Translations under genes and position numbers: made by a program
From: JAFLUQ01 sp964442035
GTDB taxonomy: Bacteria > Bacillota > Clostridia > UMGS1883
Direction: 5' to 3'
Length of the DNA: 64,000 nt
Assembly: GCA_964442035.1 (NCBI GenBank)
Contig: CAYTWZ010000001.1
Span: forward strand, 3,115 to 67,114
Notes under the pieces: generated by a model
Databases searched by the model: none
What the model was told of the DNA's origin: nothing
Seen by the model: only the letters and a program-made list of their open reading frames with translations
In this document: piece after piece, positions 40,758-50,342 of the stretch
Position numbering within the stretch: position 1 is the first letter of the stretch
Layout: every line of letters begins with the position of its first letter

Positions 40758-42104
40758 ATGCTGTATGAAAAAGTGAAAAGTACGATTACAGAGCACTCCT
40801 TACTTGAAAACGGGGACACGGTGATCTGCGCCGTCAGCGGCGGGGCCGACTCCATGTGTCTTTTGACGGTGCTTCGGGCTCTTGCAAAGGAAATGAACCT
40901 CCGGGTAGTTGCCGCCAATCTTAACCATTCACTCAGGGGGACGGAGGGTGACGGGGACTCCCAGTATGTTGAGGCCGTATGCGAGATCAAGGGCATTCCC
41001 TTTTACGGCAAAAAGCTTGACATCGGTGCCATGGCAAAGGCCCGAGGGGAAAGCGTGGAGGAGACAGGCCGGGAGGAGCGTTACAAATTTTTGGATGAGC
41101 TTTCGGCAAAGCTTGGGGGCGCAAAAATCGCCACAGGCCACAATATCGGCGACAATGCCGAAACCATAATTTTCCGCCTTGCCCGGGGAAGCGGCAGCCG
41201 GGGGCTTTGCGGCATACCGTACAAGCGGGGCAATGTGATACGTCCCCTCCTTGATGTGAGCCGAAGCCAGATTGAGGAATATCTTGTGGAAAACGCCGTA
41301 ATGTGGCGGGAGGACAGCTCAAACGCGCAGCTCAACTATTCCCGCAACAAGATCAGGCATCTGGTAATACCTCAGCTGGAAAAAATACAGCCCAGCGCCG
41401 TGGAAAAAATAGTCAGCTGCGGCCACTGCCTTATGGAGGATGAGCAATACCTCATGTCATTGGCCGAAAAACTTCTGTCATCGGCCTATGTGGATACAGA
41501 CGAATACTCCACCTCGGCCATATTGGGCGCGCCCTTGCCAATCGCCAAGCGGGCCGCCGCAAAGCTGCTGGAGGACTGGGGCGCAAAGGACATAACTCAG
41601 GAAAAGATCCTTGCTATGCTTGATTTTTGCTCCAAGCCCTCCGGAAAAAGGATGGACATCAACGCCCGTACCTATGTTTTGAGAAGCTTTTATACCATTG
41701 TGAGGCAAAGCCGGGACTCGGAGCGGAGCTTTTCATATTCCATAAGACCCGGACAAAAGGTCAGGCATAATAATTGGAGTATTTCCGTAAATATACTTGA
41801 CAAACCTCCCGAAAAGGAAGATAATAGTACAGCGGTATTTGACGCCGCGCAGCTCTTTGGCCTGTTTGTTATTAGGTCAAGGATGGAGGGCGACAGGATC
41901 AAGCTCCCGGGCGGCGGCAGCAAAAAGCTTAAGGATCTGTTTATGGAGCACAAAATCCCACTTAACCGTCGGAGTGAGATACCCGTGGTCGTTAAGGGTG
42001 ATGAGGTGATATTTGTTCCACGTTTGCGAAAGACCCCAAGGTACAGGGCGGACGGGAACACTAAAACATATCTTGTGATAAAATATGAGGAGGAATTGAA
42101 ATGA
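40758..42104 (+). CDS. tilS: tRNA(Ile)-lysidine synthase
   Basis: 448 aa; converts C34 of the CAU-anticodon tRNA(Ile) to lysidine, using ATP and lysine. The PP-loop AVSGGADSMCLL (~29), LNHSLRGTEGDGD (~55), ATGHNIGDNAETI (~130) and the C-terminal TilS domain (SRMEGDRIKLPGGGSKKLKD, ~375) are all present. Essential and conserved in the order tilS-hpt-ftsH. The last 4 bases overlap hpt. Confidence 0.95.
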   Translation: MLYEKVKSTITEHSLLENGDTVICAVSGGADSMCLLTVLRALAKEMNLRVVAANLNHSLRGTEGDGDSQYVEAVCEIKGIPFYGKKLDIGAMAKARGESVEETGREERYKFLDELSAKLGGAKIATGHNIGDNAETIIFRLARGSGSRGLCGIPYKRGNVIRPLLDVSRSQIEEYLVENAVMWREDSSNAQLNYSRNKIRHLVIPQLEKIQPSAVEKIVSCGHCLMEDEQYLMSLAEKLLSSAYVDTDEYSTSAILGAPLPIAKRAAAKLLEDWGAKDITQEKILAMLDFCSKPSGKRMDINARTYVLRSFYTIVRQSRDSERSFSYSIRPGQKVRHNNWSISVNILDKPPEKEDNSTAVFDAAQLFGLFVIRSRMEGDRIKLPGGGSKKLKDLFMEHKIPLNRRSEIPVVVKGDEVIFVPRLRKTPRYRADGNTKTYLVIKYEEELK

Positions 42105-42658
42105 TTGGGACAGACAATGTAAACGATGTCATTGAACGGGTGCTTGTTTCGGAGGAGCAGATCAAAAGCAAGGTGTCGGAGATCGGAGCGCAGATAAGCC
42201 GGGATTACTTAGGAAGGGAACCGTTGCTGGTGCCTGTGCTCAGCGGCAGCTTCATTTTCGCCTCTGACCTTATCAGATCCATAACCATACCTGTGGGCAT
42301 CAGCTTTATTTACGCGTCCAGCTACGGTGAAGGCAGCGAATCCAGCGGAAGCGTGGACATCCGAACAGGCAAGGGCGGCCTTGACGTGAAGGGTCGGGAC
42401 GTAATTCTGGTGGAGGACATTGTGGACACGGGCCGCACCCTTACGGCGGTGAAGGAGTTTATGATGGAAAACGGCGCAAGATCTGTTGAAATATGCACCT
42501 TCCTTGATAAGCCATCTCGGCGGATATTCCCGTTGAAGGTAAAATACATGTGTTTTGACATACCAAACGAATTCGTGGTGGGATACGGTTTGGATTATGC
42601 CTACAAATACCGCCAGCTGCCCTTTGTGGGAGTACTTAAGCCCGAGCTTTACAACTGA
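42101..42658 (+). CDS. hpt: Hypoxanthine phosphoribosyltransferase
   Basis: 185 aa purine-salvage enzyme making IMP/GMP from hypoxanthine/guanine and PRPP. The PRPP-binding motif is VILVEDIVDTGRTL (~104) and LVPVLSGSFIFASDLIRSI (~44) forms the PPi loop. AGGAGGAATTGAA precedes ATG 42101, whose ATGA overlaps the tilS stop. Confidence 0.95.
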   Translation: MIGTDNVNDVIERVLVSEEQIKSKVSEIGAQISRDYLGREPLLVPVLSGSFIFASDLIRSITIPVGISFIYASSYGEGSESSGSVDIRTGKGGLDVKGRDVILVEDIVDTGRTLTAVKEFMMENGARSVEICTFLDKPSRRIFPLKVKYMCFDIPNEFVVGYGLDYAYKYRQLPFVGVLKPELYN

Positions 42659-42710
42659 TCGGGAAAATGTGAAAATATGGGGCGGCTGCCCTGTTTAAGG
42701 AGGTTTTACA

Positions 42711-44540
42711 TTGAAGAAAACCATAAAAAGCATAAGCCTTTATCTGATCATTACCCTTGTGCTGATCGCGGTGTGTATGTATATGTTCCGCGAGCCCGAA
42801 ACAAAGAAGATGAGCCTGTCGGAGCTTGTAGGATACATCAACAGGTCTGAGGTCACCAAGCTTGAGGTAGTGGATGATTACAGTTGCATTGCGACTATTG
42901 ATGGAGTCAAAAGCGAGGCTGAGGCCAGGCTTGACATACTTTACAGCCTTTGCGGCGATGAAATTTCCGAACAGGTGGATAAAGGCGTTCTTGAGGTAAT
43001 TACCTCCAAGCCTCAGACTGTCAGCTGGTGGGTCAGTCTGTTGCCTACGCTTTTGATATGTCTGGTTCCTATTGTTCTGATAATGTTTTATATGCGCCAG
43101 CAGATGGGCGGCAAGGGCGGCATCGGCGGCTTTGGCAAAAGCCATGCCAAAATGGATGAAGCCCGCAGCACTAAGGTCACCTTTGCGGATGTGGCCGGGG
43201 CCGATGAGGAAAAACAGGAGCTTGAGGAGATTGTTGAGTTCCTGAAAAACCCCCGCAAGTTTATTGAGCTTGGGGCAAGGATACCAAAGGGCGTGCTGCT
43301 TGTGGGTCCTCCCGGAACGGGTAAGACGCTTCTTGCCAAGGCTATTGCCGGCGAAGCCAAGGTTCCGTTTTTCTCGATTTCGGGTTCGGATTTTGTGGAG
43401 ATGTTTGTGGGCGTAGGCGCCAGCCGTGTCCGCGACCTGTTTGAACAGGCGCGCAAGGCTCTGCCTGCCATTATCTTTATTGACGAGATCGATGCTGTAG
43501 GACGTCAGAGAGGCACAGGCCTCGGAGGCGGACATGACGAGCGGGAGCAGACGCTTAACCAGCTTTTGGTGGAGATGGACGGCTTTGAGGCTAACGAGGG
43601 CATTATCATAATCGCCGCCACCAACCGTCCCGACATACTGGATCCCGCACTGTTGCGCCCCGGCCGCTTTGACCGTCAGGTAGTGGTCAACTATCCCGAT
43701 CAGAAGGGACGCGAGGCAATATTGGCTGTTCACGCCAAAAACAAGCCCATTGACGAGAACAGCGTTTCCCTTGAAAAGGTGGCCAAGACTACCTACGGCT
43801 TTACAGGAGCCGACCTTGAAAACTTACTTAATGAGGCGGCAATTCTGGCCGCGCGTGCGGGCAAGTCGAAGATTACTATGGCCGAAATGGATGAGGCAAT
43901 GCTTAAGACCGTTATCGGTCCGGAGAAAAAAAGCAGCAAGCACACCGAACAGGACAAACGGCAGACTGCCTATCACGAGGCGGGTCACGCCGTGGTCACC
44001 AGGCTGCTTCCCACTCAGGACCCTGTACATCAGGTGTCCATCATACCCCGCGGCCGAGCCGGTGGCTTTACACTCAATCTGCCCGACAAGGATAAGACGT
44101 ATATCAACCAGCAGACTATGCTTGACGATATTGTGGTATGTATGGCCGGCCGGGCGGCGGAAAAGCTTGTATTTGGAGAAATCAACACCGGAGCGTCCAG
44201 TGACCTCAATCACGCCACCGACACAGCCCGCAAGATGGTCATGCAGTACGGTATGAGCGAAAAATTAGGCTACGTAAGCTTCAACGACGGCAGCCACAAT
44301 GTATTTCTTGGCCGCGACTTCAGCGAGGGACCCCGCTACAGCGAGGCTGTGGCAGCCCAGATCGACAGCGAGATCAAGCGCATCGTGGACGAGTGCTATG
44401 ACCGCTGTGAGCAGCTGCTTAAGGACAACATGCCCCGCCTTGAAAGCGTCGCAAGGGAGCTTATTGAACACGAAAAGCTTGACGGCGATGAGTTTGAACA
44501 GGCCTTTGTCCGCGGCGGCATAGATATGCAGATAAAGTAA
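42711..44540 (+). CDS. ftsH: ATP-dependent zinc metalloprotease FtsH
   Basis: 609 aa membrane-anchored AAA+ protease that degrades membrane and regulatory proteins. Two transmembrane helices (~7-24 and ~103-125) flank a short external domain. The AAA+ domain has Walker A GPPGTGKT (~197), Walker B IIFIDEID and the second region of homology TNRPDILDPALLRPGRFDRQ. The zinc site is HEAGHAV (~424). TTG start at 42711 with AAGGAGG 7 bases upstream; no nearer ATG exists. Last gene of the long plus-strand run. Confidence 0.97.
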   Translation: MKKTIKSISLYLIITLVLIAVCMYMFREPETKKMSLSELVGYINRSEVTKLEVVDDYSCIATIDGVKSEAEARLDILYSLCGDEISEQVDKGVLEVITSKPQTVSWWVSLLPTLLICLVPIVLIMFYMRQQMGGKGGIGGFGKSHAKMDEARSTKVTFADVAGADEEKQELEEIVEFLKNPRKFIELGARIPKGVLLVGPPGTGKTLLAKAIAGEAKVPFFSISGSDFVEMFVGVGASRVRDLFEQARKALPAIIFIDEIDAVGRQRGTGLGGGHDEREQTLNQLLVEMDGFEANEGIIIIAATNRPDILDPALLRPGRFDRQVVVNYPDQKGREAILAVHAKNKPIDENSVSLEKVAKTTYGFTGADLENLLNEAAILAARAGKSKITMAEMDEAMLKTVIGPEKKSSKHTEQDKRQTAYHEAGHAVVTRLLPTQDPVHQVSIIPRGRAGGFTLNLPDKDKTYINQQTMLDDIVVCMAGRAAEKLVFGEINTGASSDLNHATDTARKMVMQYGMSEKLGYVSFNDGSHNVFLGRDFSEGPRYSEAVAAQIDSEIKRIVDECYDRCEQLLKDNMPRLESVARELIEHEKLDGDEFEQAFVRGGIDMQIK

Positions 44541-44579
44541 AAGCCCTTCTTTGTGGAAAAACGACAAACAGTATACATC

Positions 44580-44621
44580 AAAACGAACCTTTGCCTTAGG
44601 ATCGTGGCAAAGGTTCGTTTT
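44580..44621. terminator. Bidirectional terminator between ftsH and the alpha-galactosidase gene
   Basis: Perfect 16-bp stem AAAACGAACCTTTGCC / GGCAAAGGTTCGTTTT with a 10-base loop, A-rich before and T-rich after, between two convergent genes. Confidence 0.85.
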
Positions 44622-44638
44622 ATCGCTTTTACAGCTCC

Positions 44639-45904
44639 TTAGCTGATTTCATATATCTTGACCCCATGGGATGGCACAAGAGAGCGTATTTCCCTCACGT
44701 CGGCTTCACTTCCGTCAAACAGCTCCCGTATATGGGCCGATACCAATCCAAGAAAGTGGAGGGGAGTATTGATCTCCGTTTTCGTCTCCCCGGTGTTGAA
44801 CTGAGCCAGATACTGCCGCTTGCCGTCATCGTCCGCCGCGTACCACACTATGGCCCCTTTTTCGTCACGGTACAGCTCACGGTTGGAGTGGGAATTATTC
44901 AGTATGCGAAGGAGGGATCTGTTGGTCAGCAACGACAGAGTAAAGTCATCGTTAAGGGTCATTTCGCAGCCGATGAACATGGGGGAGCGGAAAATACACC
45001 ACAGTGCAATGTGCGTTTTCTGCTCGTCTTTTGTAAAGTTGGTATTTCTTGGACCGCCGTTGGAGCGAATGCCTATCCTGCCGACTGTGAGCATGTCACA
45101 GTCGGCCCACGCTCCGGGAGTGCGCAGGTTCTGCCAGTCGCGGCAAAGGTCAAAGGTCTCTCTCAGCTGCCGCCATGTGTCCCAGAAGTCGTCGCTCATG
45201 CGCCAAAGGTTGGCGTGGGCCATAAGGTGCTCCGCCGCCGCCAGAGACGCCTTCCCCGGGGAAAGGGAAAGCACAATATCCCTGCCGGTACGGTCAATGG
45301 CGTTACGTATAAGCTCCACCTCCCTGTAATGGTAGGGCCGGGCTATGTCGTCCACCTTTACATAGTCGATCTCCCACGAGGCGTAAAGCTCAAATATACT
45401 GTTGTAGTATTCCTGCGCGCCCTTTTTGCCAGCGTCTACACCGTACATGTCCCCGTTCCATTCACAGACAGAGGAGGTGTCGGCTATCATGTCGGCAGTC
45501 ACGCCATCGCACATGATGGGGGTTTTGGCCCTTACGGCCTGCTTGGGGATGCCCCGGAGTATATGTATGCCGAATTTCAGTCCCAAACTGTGTACGTAGT
45601 CCGCCAGTCCCTTAAGTCCGCTTCCGTCAGCTGCGCAGGGGAAGCGGTTCGCAGCGGGCATCAGTCGGCTGAAGTCGTCCATTACCAGCTTGGCGTCCTT
45701 GTTGTACTCGTTGCTCATGGCATGGGGCTCATACCACTGTATGTCAACGATCACGTACTGCCAGCCGTATTGGGCAAGGTTTTTGGCCATATATTCGGCG
45801 TTTTGGCGAACCTCATCCTCCCTGACTGAGGCTCCGTAGCAGTTCCAGCTGTTCCATCCCATGGGAGGGGTCACTGCCAGATGATGGTGGGGATACACTT
45901 TCAT
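44639..45904 (-). CDS. Glycoside hydrolase family 27 alpha-galactosidase
   Basis: 421 aa, no signal peptide, so intracellular. GH27 motifs: PPMGWNSWNCYG at the N-terminus, the nucleophile Asp in YVKVDD (~187), the acid/base Asp in WRMSDDFWD (~245) and GAWADCDMLTVGR (~275), with a C-terminal beta domain. Expected to release terminal alpha-galactose (or N-acetylgalactosamine) from oligosaccharides imported into the cell. ATG 45904 is favoured by its distance from GAAAGGA; ATG 45916 overlaps that site. No sugar transporter is adjacent, and ptsH-ptsI are distant. Confidence 0.88.
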   Translation of the reverse strand: MKVYPHHHLAVTPPMGWNSWNCYGASVREDEVRQNAEYMAKNLAQYGWQYVIVDIQWYEPHAMSNEYNKDAKLVMDDFSRLMPAANRFPCAADGSGLKGLADYVHSLGLKFGIHILRGIPKQAVRAKTPIMCDGVTADMIADTSSVCEWNGDMYGVDAGKKGAQEYYNSIFELYASWEIDYVKVDDIARPYHYREVELIRNAIDRTGRDIVLSLSPGKASLAAAEHLMAHANLWRMSDDFWDTWRQLRETFDLCRDWQNLRTPGAWADCDMLTVGRIGIRSNGGPRNTNFTKDEQKTHIALWCIFRSPMFIGCEMTLNDDFTLSLLTNRSLLRILNNSHSNRELYRDEKGAIVWYAADDDGKRQYLAQFNTGETKTEINTPLHFLGLVSAHIRELFDGSEADVREIRSLVPSHGVKIYEIS

Positions 45905-46058
45905 ATACGCTTTCATCCTTTCAAAAAGCTTTGTTGTTATTATTATACATTAGAAATCAGTGTTTGTAAAGGTAAATTTTAGGAAACAATAATAAAGAAA
46001 AAACAGACAGGTGTGAGGACAAATTATTTTAAAAATCTGTAACAAATTGTTAAAACTG

Positions 46059-46087
46059 TTGCACCCGTATAAAAAATATGATATACT
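46059..46087 (+). promoter_or_regulatory. Promoter of the hemolysin III-like gene
   Basis: -35 TTGCAC (46059-46064), 17-bp spacer, -10 TATACT (46082-46087). Confidence 0.7.
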
Positions 46088-46144
46088 AAACGGTAGTGTT
46101 GTGTAGCGGGCATCCGTGCATCGGTGCCTGAAAGGAGAATGTAA

Positions 46145-46807
46145 ATGGATACTGCAACGAGACGAAAGGGAAAGCTTTATTCCCTTGGAGAGGAAATATT
46201 CAGCTCGGTCACTCACGGGATCGGGGCATTGCTGGGCGTTGCGGCGCTGGTACTACTTATAGTTTTTGCCGCCAAGGCGGGCAATACCTACGGCGTCGTA
46301 AGCGGAGCAATATACGGCTCTACATTGATAATACTGTTCACCATGAGCACCCTCTATCACGCCATTACAGCCAAGGGCGCAAAAAAGGTATTCCGGGTCA
46401 TGGATCATTGCAGTATATATTTGCTGATCGCCGGGACATATACACCGCTAACCCTCTGCTGCCTCAGGGGTCACGGGGGCTGGGCGCTGTTTGGCGTGGT
46501 ATGGGGCATTACGGCCCTGGGTATCACGGTCAACGCCATTGACCTTGAAAAATTCAAGCTGGTCAGCCTCATAAGCTATGTGGTGATGGGCTGGTGCATA
46601 GTTTCCTGCTGGGGCGCCGTAAAGGCGACTATCGCTCCCGCCGGTATCACGCTGCTTTTGGCGGGAGGCATTGTATATATGGTCGGCATAGTGTTTTACT
46701 GTCTTAAGAAGGTGGCCTATATGCATTCCATTTGGCATCTGTTTGTGCTGGCCGGAAGTGTGCTGCACTTTTTTGCCATTTTGTTTTACGTAATACCCAT
46801 TAAATAA
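46145..46807 (+). CDS. Hemolysin III / PAQR-family membrane protein (YqfA type)
   Basis: 220 aa with seven hydrophobic segments. PAQR signature residues are visible: GEEIFSSVTHGIGALLG near the N-terminus, STLYHA (~62), DHCSIYLLIAGTYTPL (~82) and SIWHLFVLAGSVLHF near the C-terminus, which supply the zinc-binding His/Ser/Asp set. The 'hemolysin' name is historical; the real role is probably lipid-amide hydrolysis or membrane homeostasis. AAAGGAGAATGTAA ribosome site before ATG 46145. Confidence 0.9.
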   Translation: MDTATRRKGKLYSLGEEIFSSVTHGIGALLGVAALVLLIVFAAKAGNTYGVVSGAIYGSTLIILFTMSTLYHAITAKGAKKVFRVMDHCSIYLLIAGTYTPLTLCCLRGHGGWALFGVVWGITALGITVNAIDLEKFKLVSLISYVVMGWCIVSCWGAVKATIAPAGITLLLAGGIVYMVGIVFYCLKKVAYMHSIWHLFVLAGSVLHFFAILFYVIPIK

Positions 46808-46836
46808 CTGCTTTTGATTTGAAAGGAAGATATGAA

Positions 46837-48126
46837 TTGAAACCCCTGCCTGCCTGTTTGACGCAGCTTGTGCTGCTGTTAGTCTGCGCGGTAATTACGA
46901 TTATGACCGCCGCACTGGAAGAACTTAACATCACCGCCCTTCGTAAGGACGCGGAGGAACACGGATCCGCCGGAAGGCTGCTCAAGCTTAAGGAAAATCA
47001 AAACAACTTTTTGGTGGCGTACCGGTTCTGGTCACTGCTCATCTATACCTGTGTGGGAATTCTGTCGGTTAACTATCTGAAGTATACGGCGGAAAGCTTT
47101 GGCTATATAGTCGCGGCGGCGGAGGTGCTGCTTGTGGCATTGGCCTCTGTCATTATCGGGTGGCTGACGCCTGTGCGTATTGCCGAGAAGAATTTTGACT
47201 CAATTGCCGGAAAATGCGCCTCGGTTATGAACGCCTTTTATATTATAAGCTATCCCGTTGTTGTCACGGGCTTGTGGCTTTCAAAGCTTTTTGCCGCGAT
47301 TTTCGGCGTGAGCCCTAACGAGGATCTGGGGGACGTCACCGAGGAGGAGATCCGCATGATGGTGGACATTGGTACCGAAAGCGGAGCTATCGCCCCGGAG
47401 GAACAGGAATTTATTAAGAATATATTTGAGTTTGACAATATGTCGGCGGCGGATGTTATGACACACCGTATTGATGTGGCGGTACTGCACCTTGAGGACG
47501 ATCCCCGTGATTGGGAAAAATTTGTCCGTGACTGCGGATTTTCCCGCTTCCCGGTGTGCGGCTCCACTATAGACGATATCGTAGGGGTTATCCACGCCCG
47601 GGAGCTGTACGAGTTCCTTTATGATGGCAGCGGCGATGTAAAGAGCATCATTCGCCCCGCGTATGTTGTGCCGGAGACTGTTCCCACTGACACACTGTTT
47701 AAAAACATGCAACAGGAAAAAAACCATATGGCTATCGTTGTGGACGAGTACGGCGGCTTCAGCGGTATTGTGACTATGGATGATCTGCTTGAGGAGCTTG
47801 TAGGCCAGATAAATGACGAAAAAGAAGAACTTGAGGAAGAGGAGCCCATTGTCCGAATTGATGAAAACACATGGGCCATACAGGGGACTACGCCTCTTGA
47901 CGATGTGGAGGCGGCATTGCATGTCAGTCTTCCTGTGGACGAGTACGACACTCTCGGAGGCCTCATCTTTGCCCAAATGGACACTATTCCGGAGGATGGC
48001 TCGACGTTTGAGATTGAGGCCTACGGCCTTGCCATGAGGGTGGTCAAAATTCTGGATCGCAGGATCGAAAGCGTTCTGGTCTGCGTGGTCGAAAAGGAGA
48101 TGGAGTCAAGTGGTGAAGAACAGTAG
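46837..48126 (+). CDS. CNNM/CBS-domain transporter-like protein (CorC/HlyC family)
   Basis: 429 aa. N-terminal CNNM (DUF21) membrane domain with about four helices (to ~180), then EEEIRMMVDIGTESGAI and a CBS-domain pair (DVMTHRIDVAVL, ~208; YVVPETVPTDTLFKNM, ~275) ending in VVDEYGGFSGIVTMDDLLEELVG. The CorC/HlyC domain (~345-425) follows with LGGLIFAQMDTIPEDG. Family members act in Mg2+/Co2+ efflux or resistance. TTG 46837 is chosen because GAAAGGA is 9 bases upstream; an ATG at 46832 is out of frame and stops after two codons. Overlaps the next gene by 17 bases. Confidence 0.88.
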   Translation: MKPLPACLTQLVLLLVCAVITIMTAALEELNITALRKDAEEHGSAGRLLKLKENQNNFLVAYRFWSLLIYTCVGILSVNYLKYTAESFGYIVAAAEVLLVALASVIIGWLTPVRIAEKNFDSIAGKCASVMNAFYIISYPVVVTGLWLSKLFAAIFGVSPNEDLGDVTEEEIRMMVDIGTESGAIAPEEQEFIKNIFEFDNMSAADVMTHRIDVAVLHLEDDPRDWEKFVRDCGFSRFPVCGSTIDDIVGVIHARELYEFLYDGSGDVKSIIRPAYVVPETVPTDTLFKNMQQEKNHMAIVVDEYGGFSGIVTMDDLLEELVGQINDEKEELEEEEPIVRIDENTWAIQGTTPLDDVEAALHVSLPVDEYDTLGGLIFAQMDTIPEDGSTFEIEAYGLAMRVVKILDRRIESVLVCVVEKEMESSGEEQ

Positions 48127-49822
48127 CGCGGCATCTCCCCCCGGCAGGAGACTGCTGGAGCTTTACGCGGCGCTGTTTATTCTCCTTGGGCCGACAGTGA
48201 TCGGGCAAGGCAAAGGCTTCGGGCTTTACGGGCTTTTTGCCGCGGAGGTCATTGTTTTCGGAGCAAGGATCATCGAAACAAAAAAAATACATATTTCTCT
48301 TAATATAATACTTTGGGCGGCAATGGGGGTCTATTCTGCCCTCACCCTTTTGTGGGCAGAAAGCCTTTACGCCCACGGTCGCTTTGTTGTCACCGCGCTG
48401 ACAGTTGTGCTTGGAATGCTGCTTATGGCGGATTACCTTTGCGGCCAGAAAGAAAAGCGTGTAAAAAACCGCCTTTTGTGGCTGGTGGCTGTTTCAGGCG
48501 CGCTGTGTGCCGTGTGGAATATACTGTACTGGGCCGCAGTCCGTCGCTTCTCAATTGCTGAGGGCTTTTGCGCGGGAATGGGCAGTAGCGACCTTTTGGG
48601 CGGATATATGCTGGCAGGGATAGCTTGTTGCTGGCAGCTTGTGTCAAGGAAAAGGGCCAATCTTCGTCCGGCGCTGTGTATGTGCGTCCCTATGATCTTC
48701 ACTGCCGTAATGACCCGAAGCCTTACAGCGGCGTGCTTTGGAGGAGCGTGGCTGCTTATGGCGGCCAAGCGCCGGGGCAGACGGCTGCTTCCGCTTAAAG
48801 CATCGGCGGCTATAAGTACGGTACTGGTGCTGGGATCAAGCCTGATCAGGCTTGACCGTCCCTTTGCCGACGCCTTGATCTCAGGCTTCCGGAATGTGGT
48901 AGGTCTGGGCGGCGGGGGCTTTTTGTCCCGTCAAGGCGAGCTGCAGACAGGCGCATATCTGGTTGACAGTATCGGCATCGGGGCGGAGCTGATCTCGGCT
49001 CTTGGCCTTGTGGGGATGTTGCTTTTACTGCTGTTTGTCGGCCGCAGCCTGTATATGGTGTACAAGCGCCGAAGCGCCCTGTGGGGTCTTGTGCTGCTAC
49101 TGACGGCCTTCATTTTCCTTTCTCCGGCGCCTAACTGCCCGGCGGCTCTTGTACTGCTGATGGGACTGTCAGTCTATGGGGAATGGAGGGACGGAAAAAC
49201 CGCTACCGTTTATGTAGGAGGTCTGAGCCGGGCAGTATGCGTACTGCTGGGCGCGGCCGCGGTGTACAGTGTGGTCTGGGGAGCAGGGGACTGCTTCAGG
49301 ATCTCGGGACTTAAGCGCGTGGATGAGGATCCTTACACTGCGGTGCAGGACTTTGTCACAGCGTCAAAGGTCAATCCCGCAGACGGACAAAGCTCTTATT
49401 TGGCGGCGCGTACCTACAAGGCAATTTATACAAAGAGCGATTTAAAGAATGATATTGCCAATGCTGAACGCTACATAAAGCTTGCCATGGAAAGGGAAGC
49501 TCACAACGCCGTATTCTGCGGGGAGTATGCCGCAATTCTTGCGTCGGAGGGGAACTATTCCGCCGCTATAGACGCGGATCGAAGAGCTATGGAGCTTGCG
49601 CCGCTCAGGGACGAATTCAGGGTACAGGCGGCCGAGCACCTTTTTGCCAATATACAGACCATGACAAAGGGTAGCTATGAAGCTCAGGAGTGCCACCGGC
49701 TTATACTTGAAATAGGGGAAAAGGCCGTGGATATAGAACAAAAAAAGTTGATCAACGACATTGCGGACAAGGCTCAGCCTTATACCAGAGTGGAAATTCC
49801 GGAGGATGAACAAGCAGAATGA
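48110..49822 (+). CDS. Polytopic membrane protein, O-antigen-ligase-like, with C-terminal TPR-type region
   Basis: 570 aa with about ten hydrophobic segments up to ~430, including GIGAELISALGLVGMLLLLL, a block often seen in O-antigen ligase/polymerase (Wzy/WaaL) proteins. A ~130-residue soluble helical tail resembles TPR repeats (YIKLAMEREAHNAVFCGEYA, AAIDADRRAMELAPL). Probably a cell-surface polysaccharide ligase-like protein; substrate unknown and no sugar-transferase genes are nearby. GTG 48110 or GTG 48113 starts, with AAGGAG upstream, both inside the end of the CBS gene. Ends with a 4-base overlap with dtd. Confidence 0.65.
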   Translation: MVKNSSAASPPGRRLLELYAALFILLGPTVIGQGKGFGLYGLFAAEVIVFGARIIETKKIHISLNIILWAAMGVYSALTLLWAESLYAHGRFVVTALTVVLGMLLMADYLCGQKEKRVKNRLLWLVAVSGALCAVWNILYWAAVRRFSIAEGFCAGMGSSDLLGGYMLAGIACCWQLVSRKRANLRPALCMCVPMIFTAVMTRSLTAACFGGAWLLMAAKRRGRRLLPLKASAAISTVLVLGSSLIRLDRPFADALISGFRNVVGLGGGGFLSRQGELQTGAYLVDSIGIGAELISALGLVGMLLLLLFVGRSLYMVYKRRSALWGLVLLLTAFIFLSPAPNCPAALVLLMGLSVYGEWRDGKTATVYVGGLSRAVCVLLGAAAVYSVVWGAGDCFRISGLKRVDEDPYTAVQDFVTASKVNPADGQSSYLAARTYKAIYTKSDLKNDIANAERYIKLAMEREAHNAVFCGEYAAILASEGNYSAAIDADRRAMELAPLRDEFRVQAAEHLFANIQTMTKGSYEAQECHRLILEIGEKAVDIEQKKLINDIADKAQPYTRVEIPEDEQAE

Positions 49823-50277
49823 AAGCGGTAGTACAGAGAGTCAGCTCCGCCTCAGTAAAGGTGGACGGCTGTATTGCAGGAGAAATATCCAAAGGCTTTT
49901 TGGTGCTTTTGGGGGTGCAGAAGGGCGACGATGAGCGCCACGGGGATTATATTGCGGATAAGCTGTCCAAGCTCCGTATATTTGAAAGCGAAAACGGGCG
50001 GATGAACCTTGGACTAAGTGACGTAGACGGGGAAATACTCGTTATCAGCCAGTTTACATTGATCACCGACATTCCCGTAGGCAACCGCCCGTATTTCGGA
50101 AACGCTGAGGAACCGAACAGGGCATTGGAGCTTTACGAATATGTGTGCCGCAGAGTTGAGGAGCTTACCCGTAAGAAGGTACAGCATGGCTCCTTTGGCG
50201 CTCATATGGAGGTGTCCCTTGTTAACGACGGCCCTGTCACGATCATAATTGACAGCAGGGATAAGATTAAAGAATAA
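49819..50277 (+). CDS. dtd: D-aminoacyl-tRNA deacylase
   Basis: 152 aa; removes D-amino acids (and glycine mischarged on tRNA(Ala)) from tRNA. Signature motifs VISQFTLITD (~75) and NDGPVTIIID (~136) are present, and the N-terminus MKAVVQRVSSASVKVDG is diagnostic. ATG 49819 overlaps the previous stop codon (ATGA). Confidence 0.95.
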   Translation: MKAVVQRVSSASVKVDGCIAGEISKGFLVLLGVQKGDDERHGDYIADKLSKLRIFESENGRMNLGLSDVDGEILVISQFTLITDIPVGNRPYFGNAEEPNRALELYEYVCRRVEELTRKKVQHGSFGAHMEVSLVNDGPVTIIIDSRDKIKE

Positions 50278-50342
50278 ATAAAAATGCAGAACAGGAGCTT
50301 TGTGGACTGTGTTTGCTATGAATAGGATTAGGAGTAAAGCTT